64,000 nt of DNA from NCBI RefSeq assembly GCF_028802875.1, contig NZ_JARAMP010000018.1:22783-86782 (forward strand), written 5' to 3'. A program made the translations under genes and the position numbers. Under the pieces are notes generated by a model that saw nothing but the letters and a program-made list of their open reading frames with translations, did not search any database and was not told the DNA's origin. Within the stretch, counting starts at the first letter, position 1. Each line of letters begins with the position of its first letter. Below are positions 35,125-43,726 of this stretch, one piece after another. This DNA comes from Seohaeicola sp024304985. GTDB taxonomy: Bacteria; Pseudomonadota; Alphaproteobacteria; Rhodobacterales; Rhodobacteraceae.

Positions 35125-35411
35125 CCGAACGCCTCAGCGATACCGGCCGCAAGACGATGCTTGAGCCTTTGTTCGAGACCGGCTGGAGCATGGTCGAAGG
35201 CCGCGATGCCATCACCAAGACATTCCAGTTCAAGGATTTCACCGAAGCCTTCGGCTGGATGACGCAGGCCGCACTTTGGGCCGAGAAGTGGAATCATCAT
35301 CCGGAATGGTCCAATGTCTACAAGACAGTGACCGTTTTGCTGACGACCCATGACGTGGACGGCTTGTCCGCGCTGGATGCCAAGCTGGCCCGCAAGATGG
35401 ACAGCCTTTGA
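35121..35411 (+). CDS. Pterin-4a-carbinolamine dehydratase
   Basis: A 96-residue PCD/DCoH-fold protein with the active-site stretch AEKWNHHPEWSNVYKTV followed by TTHDVDGLSALD. It dehydrates 4a-hydroxytetrahydrobiopterin during pterin recycling. No phenylalanine hydroxylase is nearby. ATG at 35121 overlaps the acyltransferase stop and has AGGAACAGG just upstream. Confidence 0.93.
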   Translation: MTERLSDTGRKTMLEPLFETGWSMVEGRDAITKTFQFKDFTEAFGWMTQAALWAEKWNHHPEWSNVYKTVTVLLTTHDVDGLSALDAKLARKMDSL

Positions 35412-35442
35412 ACAGTTTCGACGAAAGGACCAAGACGGACTC

Positions 35443-36285
35443 ATGCAAGAACTGATGACAACCGAACTCTGGAACGGAACCACGCTGGCCGATGTGCTGA
35501 CCCTTCAATTTCTGGCCACGCTGGCCGGATCAGTCATCGGAGCGCTGGCCATCGTGCTGGGCGGCTTCATCATCGCGGGCTGGGCGCGCAACCGCGTCGT
35601 CGGATTGACGCGGCGCTATCGGCGTCTGGACGCAACGCTGTTCAGTTTTCTGGGCAATATCCTGCGGTATGTGATTCTGGCCTTTACCGCCTTGTTCGTG
35701 CTGAACACCTTCGGGATTCAAACCACCTCGATCGTGGCGGTGATCGGTGCGGCGGGTCTTGCCATCGGTCTGGCATTGCAGGGGACGCTGTCCAATGTGG
35801 CGGCCGGGGTGATGATCATCCTGTTTCGCCCCTTCAAGAACGGCGATTTCGTCGAGGTCGCGGGCGAGATGGGAACAGTGCAGGAAATTTCGCTGAACTT
35901 CACCGAGTTGTCTTCCTTGGGAAATGTGCAGGTCATCATCCCTAACAGTCAGATCTGGGGCAATGTGATCACCAATTATTCGGCCTATGACACGCGCCGG
36001 GCCGAATGGGTTTTCGGCGTGTCCTATGGGGCTGATCTGAAAAAGGCCGAAGCCATCATCCGCGAGACAATCATGGCTGATCCACGCTCCATGGCCGAGC
36101 CTGCGCCTTTTGTTCAGGTCAACAACCTTGGCGACTTCTCGGTTGATTTCCTTGTGCGTGTCTGGTGCGCCTCGGGAGATTACTTCCAGTATCAGGCCGA
36201 CATGAAACGCGCCGTGAAAGAGGCGCTGGATTCAGGCGGGATCGAAATCCCCTTCCCCACAAGGACGATGATCAACGCAGCCTGA
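35443..36285 (+). CDS. Small-conductance mechanosensitive channel (MscS family)
   Basis: A 280-residue MscS-type channel. Three membrane helices (about 25-45, 65-85, 90-125); the pore helix contains IGAAGLAIGLALQGTLSNVAAGVMIILFRPF, followed by the cytoplasmic vestibule with VIIPNSQIWGNVITNYSA. It opens on hypo-osmotic shock to release solutes. It begins 31 bases after the PCD stop with a GAAAGGA site, so it is likely in the same transcript. Confidence 0.93.
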   Translation: MQELMTTELWNGTTLADVLTLQFLATLAGSVIGALAIVLGGFIIAGWARNRVVGLTRRYRRLDATLFSFLGNILRYVILAFTALFVLNTFGIQTTSIVAVIGAAGLAIGLALQGTLSNVAAGVMIILFRPFKNGDFVEVAGEMGTVQEISLNFTELSSLGNVQVIIPNSQIWGNVITNYSAYDTRRAEWVFGVSYGADLKKAEAIIRETIMADPRSMAEPAPFVQVNNLGDFSVDFLVRVWCASGDYFQYQADMKRAVKEALDSGGIEIPFPTRTMINAA

Positions 36286-36324
36286 CGTGGATCGGGACAT
36301 CCGTCGCGTTATCGTGACTTGAAT

Positions 36325-36350
36325 CGTTTATATCGCGTGCGATATAAACG
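36325..36350. promoter_or_regulatory. 26-bp palindrome, probable ohr operator
   Basis: CGTTTATATCGC (36325-36336), centre GT, GCGATATAAACG (36339-36350): a perfect 12-bp inverted repeat. A further half site CGATATAAA lies at 36355-36363. It ends 30 bases before the ohr ATG. The layout fits a dimeric OhrR/MarR-type repressor; no such gene is in the window. Confidence 0.75.
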
Positions 36351-36380
36351 CTGACGATATAAATGCGAAGGAGCGATAAG

Positions 36381-36809
36381 ATGTCTGTCGATGTGAAGTA
36401 CCGCACGAAAGCCACCGCAACCGGTGGCCGCGATGGCCATTCCGCGACGCAGGATGGCGCGGTCGATGTCAAGCTGGTGACACCCAAGGAACTGGGTGGC
36501 GCTGGTGGTGATGGGGTCAACCCAGAGCAGTTGTTCGCAACGGGTTATGCCGCCTGCTTTCTGGGCGCGCTGAAATTCGTTGCAGGTCAGGCCAAGGTGA
36601 AAGTGTCATCCGAAGCGACCGTGACCGCAGATGTCGGTATCGGGCCGCGCGCAGATGGCGGTGGCTTTGGTCTGGATGTGGCGCTGACCGTGACATTGCC
36701 GGGAATTGCAGATGACGTCGCGGATGACCTGATCGCCAAGGCGCATGTGGTCTGCCCCTATTCCCATGCAACGCAAAACAACATCGCGGTCAGCCTCAAC
36801 CGAGGCTGA
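36381..36809 (+). CDS. ohr: Organic hydroperoxide resistance protein Ohr
   Basis: A 142-residue OsmC-superfamily thiol peroxidase. Both catalytic cysteines are present, Cys59 in YAACFLGAL and Cys125 in VVCPYSHA, with the Ohr-specific GVNPEQLFATGYAACF context. It reduces organic hydroperoxides using lipoylated partners. GAAGGAG precedes the ATG. The large palindrome upstream marks peroxide-responsive repression. A terminator follows at 36835. Confidence 0.95.
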   Translation: MSVDVKYRTKATATGGRDGHSATQDGAVDVKLVTPKELGGAGGDGVNPEQLFATGYAACFLGALKFVAGQAKVKVSSEATVTADVGIGPRADGGGFGLDVALTVTLPGIADDVADDLIAKAHVVCPYSHATQNNIAVSLNRG

Positions 36810-36834
36810 GCTCGACTTCTTTGATACCTCAAAT

Positions 36835-36870
36835 GAAAACCCCCGCTGTCTCAGGACGACGGGGGTTTTC
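36835..36870. terminator. Bidirectional terminator between ohr and the peroxiredoxin gene
   Basis: GAAAACCCCCG (36835-36845) pairs with CGGGGGTTTTC (36860-36870) around a 14-base loop, with T and A tracts on both sides, between convergent genes. Confidence 0.93.
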
Positions 36871-36891
36871 TTGTCGTTATCGCGGATCGAA

Positions 36892-37380
36892 TCAGATCGC
36901 GGCCAAAAGTGCCTCGCCACCGGAAATATCGCAGGTGCCGGGGCTTTCCTCGGGATGGAAGACCGAGACGACACCATCCTCGACCAGCATGGCATAGCGC
37001 TTGGAGCGCGCCACCAGACCGGCGGGCGGTGCATCGAAATTCATGCCGATCGCCTTGGTGAATTCGCTGGATGCGTCCGAAAGCATGGTGATTCCGGCAG
37101 CGGTGGCACCTGTCGCCTCGCCCCATGCCTTCATCACGAAGGGATCGTTCACACTGATGCAGATGATCTCGTCCACACCTTTGGCCGCGAATTGATCCTT
37201 GGTGCGGATGAAGCTGGGAACGTGAGCCGAATGGCAGGTGGGCGTGAACGCGCCCGGCACCGCGAAAAGTGCCACCTTGCGGCCCTTTAGCTTATCGGCC
37301 AGCGCCACGGCTTCTGGTCCTTTTTCACCCATCTTCACAAGTGTCGCGTCGGGCAACTTGGCCCCTGTCGAAATCGTCAT
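36892..37380 (-). CDS. Peroxiredoxin, Prx5/PMP20 type
   Basis: A 162-residue peroxiredoxin with the peroxidatic motif VPGAFTPTCHSAHVP (Cys49) and IICISVNDPFVMKAWG. The Prx5 class reduces hydrogen peroxide and alkyl peroxides, usually with glutathione or thioredoxin/glutaredoxin. A second Cys in ESPGTCDISGG near the C-terminus could be a resolving cysteine. GAGGGACT precedes the ATG at 37380. It is convergent with ohr but no shared promoter exists. Confidence 0.93.
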   Translation of the reverse strand: MTISTGAKLPDATLVKMGEKGPEAVALADKLKGRKVALFAVPGAFTPTCHSAHVPSFIRTKDQFAAKGVDEIICISVNDPFVMKAWGEATGATAAGITMLSDASSEFTKAIGMNFDAPPAGLVARSKRYAMLVEDGVVSVFHPEESPGTCDISGGEALLAAI

Positions 37381-37470
37381 TGAGTCCCTCACCTTGGGTT
37401 TGCGTTTTCTGGTTCCATGGATATAGGGTGCCGCGCAACGCGAAACCAATACTTTCAAGAAGGAGTGTCC

Positions 37471-38682
37471 ATGACGCATGTTGTCGTGATCGGCGCGGGG
37501 CAAGCCGGGTCATCGCTTGTTGCAAAACTGCGCAACTCCGGTTTCGACGGGCGGATCACGCTGATCGGCGCAGAACCTGAGCCGCCCTATCAACGCCCGC
37601 CACTGTCCAAGGCCTATCTGCTGGGCGACATGACGCTGGACCGCCTGTTTCTGCGGCCCGAGAGTTTCTATGCCGAACACGATATAGACCTGCGGCTGAA
37701 CACACGCGTGACAGGGATCGACCGTGCCGCACGGATCGTGCGCCTTGGGGATGAGGTGATCCGCTATGATCATCTGGTGCTGACGACCGGTTCCGATCCG
37801 CGACGCCTGCCGTCCAGTATCGGTGGTGCGTTGGCCGGGGTGTTCGTGGTGCGCGATCTGGCCGATGTGGATGCGATGGCCCCGCATGTGGTGGCGGGCC
37901 GGCGCGCGCTGATCGTGGGCGGCGGCTATATCGGGCTGGAGGCGGCCGCCGTCGCGGCCAAGCGAGGGTTGGAGGTGACTTTGGTCGAAATGGCCGACCG
38001 TATCCTGCAACGTGTCGCTGCTCCGGAAACATCGGCATATTTTCGTGCGCTGCACCAGGCGCATGGCGTGACGATCCGCGAGGGCGTGGGGCTGGATCGT
38101 CTGTTGGGGGAAGGTCGCGTCACCGGCGCGCGCCTGAGCGATGGTACCGAACTGGCAGCGGATCTGGTCATCGTCGGCGTGGGGATTGCGCCTGCGACTG
38201 CTCTGGCCGAGGCTGCGGGACTGGAGATTGAGAACGGCATCAAGGTGGACGCGCGCGGCCAGACATCAGACCCGGCGATCTGGGCGGCTGGGGACTGCGC
38301 CTCCTTTCCGTGGAAAGCCGGGCGCATTCGTCTGGAAAGCGTGCCCAATGCCATCGATCAGGCTGAATGCGTGGCCGAGAACATTATGGGAGCCGCCAAG
38401 GATTACGAGGCCAAGCCGTGGTTCTGGTCTGACCAGTATGACGTGAAACTGCAGATCGCCGGGCTGAACACAGGATATGACCACACCGTTGTAAGGCCGG
38501 GCGACAAGCCGGGCAGCCAGTCGGTCTGGTATTTCCGCGGGGATGCGTTGCTGGCCGTGGACGCGATGAACGACCCGCGCGCCTATATGATCGGCAAGCG
38601 GCTGATCGAGGCGGGGCAATCGCCGTCACCCGCCGTGGTGGCCGATCCAGAAACGCCGCTGAAATCCCTGATGCCAGCGTGA
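37471..38682 (+). CDS. FAD/NAD(P)-dependent ferredoxin reductase-like protein
   Basis: A 403-residue pyridine-nucleotide disulfide-type oxidoreductase of the rhodocoxin/putidaredoxin-reductase branch. FAD loop VVVIGAGQAGSSLVAKL, PYQRPPLSKAYLLG, NAD loop ALIVGGGYIGLEAAAVA, and the FAD-closing WAAGDCASFP; the C-terminal reductase domain contains WFWSDQYDVKLQIAG. It transfers electrons from NAD(P)H to a 2Fe-2S ferredoxin, but neither ferredoxin nor P450/dioxygenase is adjacent. ATG at 37471 follows AAGGAGT. It overlaps rsmD (GTGA). Confidence 0.9.
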   Translation: MTHVVVIGAGQAGSSLVAKLRNSGFDGRITLIGAEPEPPYQRPPLSKAYLLGDMTLDRLFLRPESFYAEHDIDLRLNTRVTGIDRAARIVRLGDEVIRYDHLVLTTGSDPRRLPSSIGGALAGVFVVRDLADVDAMAPHVVAGRRALIVGGGYIGLEAAAVAAKRGLEVTLVEMADRILQRVAAPETSAYFRALHQAHGVTIREGVGLDRLLGEGRVTGARLSDGTELAADLVIVGVGIAPATALAEAAGLEIENGIKVDARGQTSDPAIWAAGDCASFPWKAGRIRLESVPNAIDQAECVAENIMGAAKDYEAKPWFWSDQYDVKLQIAGLNTGYDHTVVRPGDKPGSQSVWYFRGDALLAVDAMNDPRAYMIGKRLIEAGQSPSPAVVADPETPLKSLMPA

Positions 38683-39236
38683 GGATCGTCGCGGGCCGCT
38701 TCCGGGGCCGCGCGCTGGCCGCCCTGGGCAAGGGCGATCCGGCAGCGCATCTTCGCCCGACCAGTGACCGCACCCGCGAAAGCCTCTTCAATATCCTCGC
38801 AGGAGGACGCTTCGGCGACCCTGTCACGGATGCAAGGGTGCTGGATCTGTTCGCAGGGTCCGGCGCGCTCGGTCTTGAGGCTTTGTCGCGTGGGGCGGCA
38901 TTTGCCACCTTCGTGGATGACGGACTCAAGGCGCAGGCACTGATCAGGCAGAATATCGCGCTCTGCGGCGCGGAAGGCGAGACCCGTATCATCAAGCGTG
39001 ATGCGCGACGGCTGCCACCAAATGACGATGGCCCGTACGATCTGGTTTTTCTCGACCCCCCTTACGGCAAAGGACTGGGTGAGCTGGCGCTGACACAGGC
39101 TTTGTCACAAGGCTGGGTCGCGCCCGAGGCACTGATCATCTGGGAAGAGGGGGCCACCATCACCCCCCCCGAAGGGGTGACCTTGCTGGACAGTCGCCGC
39201 TATGGCGACACGGTCATCAGCCTGTTGCGCGCCTGA
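38679..39236 (+). CDS. rsmD: 16S rRNA (guanine(966)-N(2))-methyltransferase
   Basis: A 185-residue SAM methyltransferase with the RsmD opening RIVAGRFRGRAL, RPTSDRTRESLFNIL, SAM loop LDLFAGSGALGLEALSRGA and catalytic FLDPPYGKGL. It methylates G966 of 16S rRNA. GTG at 38679 overlaps the flavoprotein stop (GTGA), so translation is coupled. Confidence 0.95.
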   Translation: MRIVAGRFRGRALAALGKGDPAAHLRPTSDRTRESLFNILAGGRFGDPVTDARVLDLFAGSGALGLEALSRGAAFATFVDDGLKAQALIRQNIALCGAEGETRIIKRDARRLPPNDDGPYDLVFLDPPYGKGLGELALTQALSQGWVAPEALIIWEEGATITPPEGVTLLDSRRYGDTVISLLRA

Positions 39237-39338
39237 TCCCGTGTGAGGGGCGAAAGACGACTCGCGACAGGGTCGGAAATGGCAAAGCAGCAGAAACCGC
39301 CCGGGTCCAGCTTGACCGGAGACTGATCCGGAAGACCC

Positions 39339-40556
39339 ATGGCCACCCGTTACATTCCCCTGTGGACCCGTTTTGCCCCTGCGCCGGGCGTCCGGGGTTT
39401 CGCCACCCTTCAGGGGTTCGAGGCGATCACGCGCGGTATCCTCATCTCGGTATTTCCGCTGGAAATGTATCGTGCCCTGCAAGACGCGCAGACGGTCTCG
39501 CAGGTCTATTTCATGATCGGGATCACCTCGCTTCTGGCGGGGTTGATGGTCCCTTGGTTGAACCGGTTCCTGCCGCGCCGCTGGATGTATACGACGGGTG
39601 CCTCGCTCTATGTGATCGGCTCCAGCATCTCGATCTTTGGCGGCACCGAGATGATCATGTTCGCTCTTTTGTGCAATACGCTAGCGACAGTCATCACCTT
39701 CGTCTGCTTCAACGCCTATGTGCTGGACTATATCGCGCGCGCGGATCTGGGGCGGGCGGAATCGATGCGCATGTTCTACTCCGCGCTGGGCTGGACCGTT
39801 GGGCCAGTGCTGGGAGTGACACTGATGGCGATGTGGCGCCCCGCGCCTTTCGTGGTGGCGGGGATTTCGTCGCTTTGCATGCTGTCTGTCTTCTGGTCGA
39901 TGCGATTGGGTAATGGCAAGCTGATCAGCCGCGCGCGCGCGCCTGCCCCCAATCCGCTGGCCTTTCTGGGCCGCTTCTTCGCGCAACCGCGCCTGATCGC
40001 AGGCTGGCTTTTCGCGGTGATACGGTCCTGCGGATGGTGGGTCTATGTCGTCTACCTGCCGATCTTCGCCGTCGAATCCGGTCTGGGCGAGGCGACGGGC
40101 GGGATCGTGCTGTCGATCACCAACGGCACCCTGTTCCTGACTCCGCTCATGCTGCGTTTCGTGCAGGCCAGTTCGATCCGCACCGCGGTGCGCTTCGGGT
40201 TTTTCGCTTCGGGCGCGCTGTTCTTTGCGGCGGGCATCGGACAATGGCTGCCGTGGGGGGCCGTCGGGGCCCTGATGGCCGCATCCTTCTGCCTGATCCT
40301 GTTGGATGTTTGCGGCGGGCTGCCGTTTCTGATGGCTGTCAAACCCTCGGAGCGGACCGAGATGTCCGCCGTCTATTCCAGTTTCCGTGACGTGTCAGGT
40401 ATCCTGACGCCCGGTGTGGCCTGGCTCGTATTGCTGGTGGCGCCTTTGCCGGGTGTGTTCATGGCCTGCGGAGCAGGGCTCTGGTTGGCATGGGGAATTG
40501 CAGGAAGCCTGCACCCGCGTCTTGGACGCGGCCGCATCCGTCTTCCGGCTGTATAG
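39339..40556 (+). CDS. MFS transporter of unknown substrate
   Basis: A 405-residue protein with about 12 membrane helices. Loop 2-3 is WLNRFLPRRWMYT and a charged DYIARADLGRAESMRMFYS segment follows helix 4. No family-specific substrate motif is recognised. It stands alone after a 102-bp gap from rsmD. The 3' end is followed within 12 bases by repeat copy B. Confidence 0.85.
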   Translation: MATRYIPLWTRFAPAPGVRGFATLQGFEAITRGILISVFPLEMYRALQDAQTVSQVYFMIGITSLLAGLMVPWLNRFLPRRWMYTTGASLYVIGSSISIFGGTEMIMFALLCNTLATVITFVCFNAYVLDYIARADLGRAESMRMFYSALGWTVGPVLGVTLMAMWRPAPFVVAGISSLCMLSVFWSMRLGNGKLISRARAPAPNPLAFLGRFFAQPRLIAGWLFAVIRSCGWWVYVVYLPIFAVESGLGEATGGIVLSITNGTLFLTPLMLRFVQASSIRTAVRFGFFASGALFFAAGIGQWLPWGAVGALMAASFCLILLDVCGGLPFLMAVKPSERTEMSAVYSSFRDVSGILTPGVAWLVLLVAPLPGVFMACGAGLWLAWGIAGSLHPRLGRGRIRLPAV

Positions 40557-40567
40557 ACTGCGTTGCG

Positions 40568-40606
40568 CTTCTTCTTGCCTCAAATATCCCCGCGCGGAGC
40601 GCATCC
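40568..40606 (+). repeat. Intergenic repeat copy B
   Basis: CTTCTTCTTGCC, TC, AAATATCCCC, then GCGCGGAGCGCATCC. It lies between the convergent MFS and map genes, 12 bases past the MFS stop. Copies C and D share both halves with only 1-3 base changes. Confidence 0.75.
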
Positions 40607-40624
40607 TGCGGGTGCAAAAACGCC

Positions 40625-41437
40625 TCAGCCGTATGTCGGGTGGAACCGTCCCGCAGGAGAGAGCGTGAAGATCTCGCAGCCCGTAGCGGTCACACCGACA
40701 GAGTGTTCGAACTGTGCGCTCAGGGATTTGTCACGGGTCACGGCTGTCCAGTCATCGGCCAGAACCTTGGTCTCGGGGCGCCCGATATTCACCATGGGTT
40801 CGATGGTGAAGAACATGCCTTCCTCCAGCACCGGTCCCGTTCCGGGGCGGCCATAGTGCAGCACGTTGGGGGGTGCGTGAAAGACGCGGCCCAGACCATG
40901 ACCACAGAAATCGCGCACGACGCTCATGCGGTGCGCCTCGACAAAGCTTTGAATCGCATGCCCGATATCGCCGAAAGTATTGCCGGGTTTGACCGCTTCG
41001 ATCCCCAGCATCAGGGCGTCATGGGTGACCTCGATCAGACGCTCGGCTTTTCTCGGCAAGGTGCCGGCCGCATACATCCGACTGGTATCGCCGAACCACC
41101 CATCGACGATCACTGTCACGTCGATATTGAGGATGTCGCCGTCCTTGAGCTTTTTGTCACCCGGAATCCCATGGCAGACCACATGGTTCAGGCTGATACA
41201 GCTGGCGTGCTGATAGCCTTTGTAGCCGATTGTCGCCGATTTCGCACCCGCTTCGGCGACCTTTGCTTCGATGATCCGGTCAAGTTCCCCCGTTGTGACG
41301 CCCGGCTGCACATGTGCGGCGATCTCGTCCAGAATCCGTGCCGCGACCTGCCCAGCCCGGTGCATCCCGGCGAAGTCGCCGGCCTCATGAATGCGGATGC
41401 CATCCCGCGTAAGGCGGCCGCGATGTTGATCGTTCAA
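40625..41437 (-). CDS. map: Methionine aminopeptidase, type I
   Basis: A 270-residue metallopeptidase that removes the initiator methionine. Metal ligands are visible: DVTVIVDGWFGDTSRMY (two Asp), GHGLGRVFH (His), FFTIEPMVN (Glu) and QFEHSVGV (Glu). The length matches type I enzymes without a zinc-finger extension. It lies 47 bases after sfsA on the same strand, a pairing often seen in Rhodobacterales. Confidence 0.95.
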   Translation of the reverse strand: MNDQHRGRLTRDGIRIHEAGDFAGMHRAGQVAARILDEIAAHVQPGVTTGELDRIIEAKVAEAGAKSATIGYKGYQHASCISLNHVVCHGIPGDKKLKDGDILNIDVTVIVDGWFGDTSRMYAAGTLPRKAERLIEVTHDALMLGIEAVKPGNTFGDIGHAIQSFVEAHRMSVVRDFCGHGLGRVFHAPPNVLHYGRPGTGPVLEEGMFFTIEPMVNIGRPETKVLADDWTAVTRDKSLSAQFEHSVGVTATGCEIFTLSPAGRFHPTYG

Positions 41438-41484
41438 ACCGGGACTCCGTCCTGCAAATCCGTTTTGCCTTTATTTAGGCCGAT

Positions 41485-42222
41485 TTAGCACAACTTGCCA
41501 GTGCCCCCGCACAAGGCTGTCATCGGATGTGACAATTGGATGCCTTCGGGGCCAAGGTGGCAGGCATAGCAGATCACCTCGACACCTGCGTCTGATGCGG
41601 TCCGGGCCGCTGCTGCGTAAGCTGGATCAAGATCCGCAGCCAATGCAAAGCGGGTGCAATCGCTGCGTTGCACAAGGTAAAAGAGAACGGCGCGGTGTCC
41701 CTGCCGCACAACCTCGGCCAATTCTGCAAGATGCCTTGCTCCACGGGCAGTCACGCTGTCGGGAAACTCGGCCAGTCCCGGTGCGCGTGACAGGGTGACG
41801 CTTTTGACCTCGACATAAGCGTCGGGCAATCCGGGGCCACGCAGCAGGAAATCCACGCGACTGGCGCTGCCGTAGCGCTGTTCCGGCAGCACGCGGTCAT
41901 AAGTGGCCAGTTCGGGCACGGCCCTCGCCTCAAGGGCTGCGCGCAGCATCCGGTTGGGCCAACCCGTGTCGATGCCCGTGAAATGCCCGTCCGCATGTTC
42001 GACCAGACGCCAGCCATAGCGCAGCTTTTTCTTGGGGTCTTCATTGCGTTCAAGCCAGATCCGTGTACCGGGCTCTGCCAGCCCCAGCATCGAGCCGGGA
42101 TTGGGACAATGCGCGACCACCTCGACCCCGGCATCGGGTCCGGTCTCGGGGATCACATCCGCCAGAAACCGCTTGTAGCGGCGGATCAGGCGAGCGGGCA
42201 GCAGAGGGCTTGGAAAGCGCAT
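41485..42222 (-). CDS. sfsA: SfsA family DNA-binding protein / nuclease
   Basis: A 245-residue protein. Family motifs include LIRRYKRFLADV, AHCPNPGSMLGL, SRVDFLL, YVEVKSVTL with the PD-(D/E)xK-like Glu-x-Lys, FPDSVTARGARHL and FYLVQRSDC. The role in sugar fermentation stimulation is historical; nuclease-fold activity is inferred. ATG at 42222 is chosen by the conserved MRFPSPL N-terminus. It diverges from the CinA-like gene across 46 bp and is followed by map. Confidence 0.93.
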   Translation of the reverse strand: MRFPSPLLPARLIRRYKRFLADVIPETGPDAGVEVVAHCPNPGSMLGLAEPGTRIWLERNEDPKKKLRYGWRLVEHADGHFTGIDTGWPNRMLRAALEARAVPELATYDRVLPEQRYGSASRVDFLLRGPGLPDAYVEVKSVTLSRAPGLAEFPDSVTARGARHLAELAEVVRQGHRAVLFYLVQRSDCTRFALAADLDPAYAAAARTASDAGVEVICYACHLGPEGIQLSHPMTALCGGTGKLC

Positions 42223-42268
42223 GGTCTTGGGCCTATACCGTGGCATCACAGCAATCAAGGACAGCGCC

Positions 42269-42991
42269 ATGACCAATCCCACCGCCGCCATGATCGTGAT
42301 CGGGGACGAGATCCTGTCGGGTCGCACCCGCGACAGCAACATGCATTACTTGGCCGGCGAGTTGACCAAGGTCGGCATTGATCTGCGCGAGGTGCGCGTG
42401 GTCAGCGATGATGCCCCGGCCATCATCGCCGCCGCCAAGGCGCTGTCAGCAGCCTATACCCATGTCTTCACCTCGGGCGGGATCGGGCCGACCCATGACG
42501 ACATCACCGCCGATTGCATCGCCGCCGCCTTTGGCCGGTCGATCGATGTGCGCGATGACGCGCGTGCCTTGCTGGCCGCGCATTATGCCCGCACCGGAGG
42601 GGAGTTGAACGCCGCCCGTCTGCGCATGGCGCGTATTCCCGAAGGTGCCGCGCTGATCGAGAACCCCGTCTCGACCGCACCGGGTTTTACGTTGGAGAAT
42701 GTGCATGTCATGGCCGGTGTGCCGACCGTGTTTCAGGCCATGGTCGCCTCGGTCTTGCCGACGCTGACAGGGGGCAAGCCGCTTTTGTCGCAGACCCTGC
42801 GCATCCAGCGGGGCGAGGGCGACATTGCTGGGCCTCTGGGCGATCTGGCCGCGCGTTACCCTGATCTGTCCATCGGGTCCTATCCTTATCAGATCAACGG
42901 TGCATTTGGTGCGAATATCGTGATCCGGGGGCAGGACGGTGCCCGCGTTGACGCCGCAATGGCCGAACTGTCGGCGATTTTCCCGGCATGA
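42269..42991 (+). CDS. CinA N-terminal/MoaB-like molybdopterin-binding domain protein
   Basis: A 240-residue protein consisting of the MoCF-binding domain: AAMIVIGDEILSGRTRDSNMHYLA at the start, FTSGGIGPTHDDIT in the middle and VHVMAGVPTVFQAM later. It lacks the nicotinamide-nucleotide amidase domain of full CinA. Function uncertain; related proteins bind nucleotides or molybdopterin. It overlaps the following acetyltransferase gene by 4 bases. Confidence 0.88.
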   Translation: MTNPTAAMIVIGDEILSGRTRDSNMHYLAGELTKVGIDLREVRVVSDDAPAIIAAAKALSAAYTHVFTSGGIGPTHDDITADCIAAAFGRSIDVRDDARALLAAHYARTGGELNAARLRMARIPEGAALIENPVSTAPGFTLENVHVMAGVPTVFQAMVASVLPTLTGGKPLLSQTLRIQRGEGDIAGPLGDLAARYPDLSIGSYPYQINGAFGANIVIRGQDGARVDAAMAELSAIFPA

Positions 42992-43719
42992 TGCCAGACG
43001 CCGCGCGCCTTTACGATGTGATCGACGGCACTTGGCCCGCCGCCGAAGTGCGGCAACAGGGACCTTTCCTGCTGCGCCGGGGTGATGGCGGTGGCCAGCG
43101 GGTATCTGCGGCCACAGCGATGGGCCCGGTCACGGCAGCGGATATCGACGCGGCCGAAATCGCCATGCGGGCGATGAATCAACCCCGGCTTTTCCAGATC
43201 CGCGAAGGGGATGCGGCATTGGACAGGATGCTGGCCGAACGCGGTTACGCGGTTGTCGATCCGGTCAACCTTTATGTGGCGCCTGTGCAAGGCGTGGCCA
43301 CGCGCCGCCCGCCGCCCGTCACTGCCTTCTGCGTGTGGGAACCGCTGGCGATCCAGATCGACATCTGGGCCAAAGGCGGGATCGGACCGGGGCGGCTGGC
43401 GGTGATGCAGCGGGCGAAGGGGCCAAAGACTTCGATCCTCGGACGGTTGAACGATCATCCGGGCGGCACCGCTTTCGTGGCGATCCATGACGGTATCGCG
43501 ATGGTGCATGCGCTTGAGGTTCTGCCGCATCAGCGCAAGCAAGGAATGGCTGGCTGGTTCATGCGGATGGCGGCGTTCTGGGCACAGGACAACGGGGCCA
43601 GTCATCTGGCCGTGGTCTGCACACAGGCGAATATCGGCGCAAACACCCTCTATGCTTCCCTCGGGATGGCGCTTGTGGGACAGTATCATTATCGCAAGCA
43701 TCCAGACGACATGGAATGA
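42988..43719 (+). CDS. GNAT-family N-acetyltransferase
   Basis: A 243-residue protein whose C-terminal half has the acetyl-CoA-binding pattern ALEVLPHQRKQGMAGWFMRMAAFWAQDNGA followed by VVCTQANIGANTLYASLGM, the GNAT motif A/B arrangement. The N-terminal half is a divergent GNAT-like region. Substrate unknown. It starts inside the CinA-like stop and ends 7 bases before the AhpD-like gene. Confidence 0.87.
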   Translation: MMPDAARLYDVIDGTWPAAEVRQQGPFLLRRGDGGGQRVSAATAMGPVTAADIDAAEIAMRAMNQPRLFQIREGDAALDRMLAERGYAVVDPVNLYVAPVQGVATRRPPPVTAFCVWEPLAIQIDIWAKGGIGPGRLAVMQRAKGPKTSILGRLNDHPGGTAFVAIHDGIAMVHALEVLPHQRKQGMAGWFMRMAAFWAQDNGASHLAVVCTQANIGANTLYASLGMALVGQYHYRKHPDDME

Positions 43720-43726
43720 ACACCTG

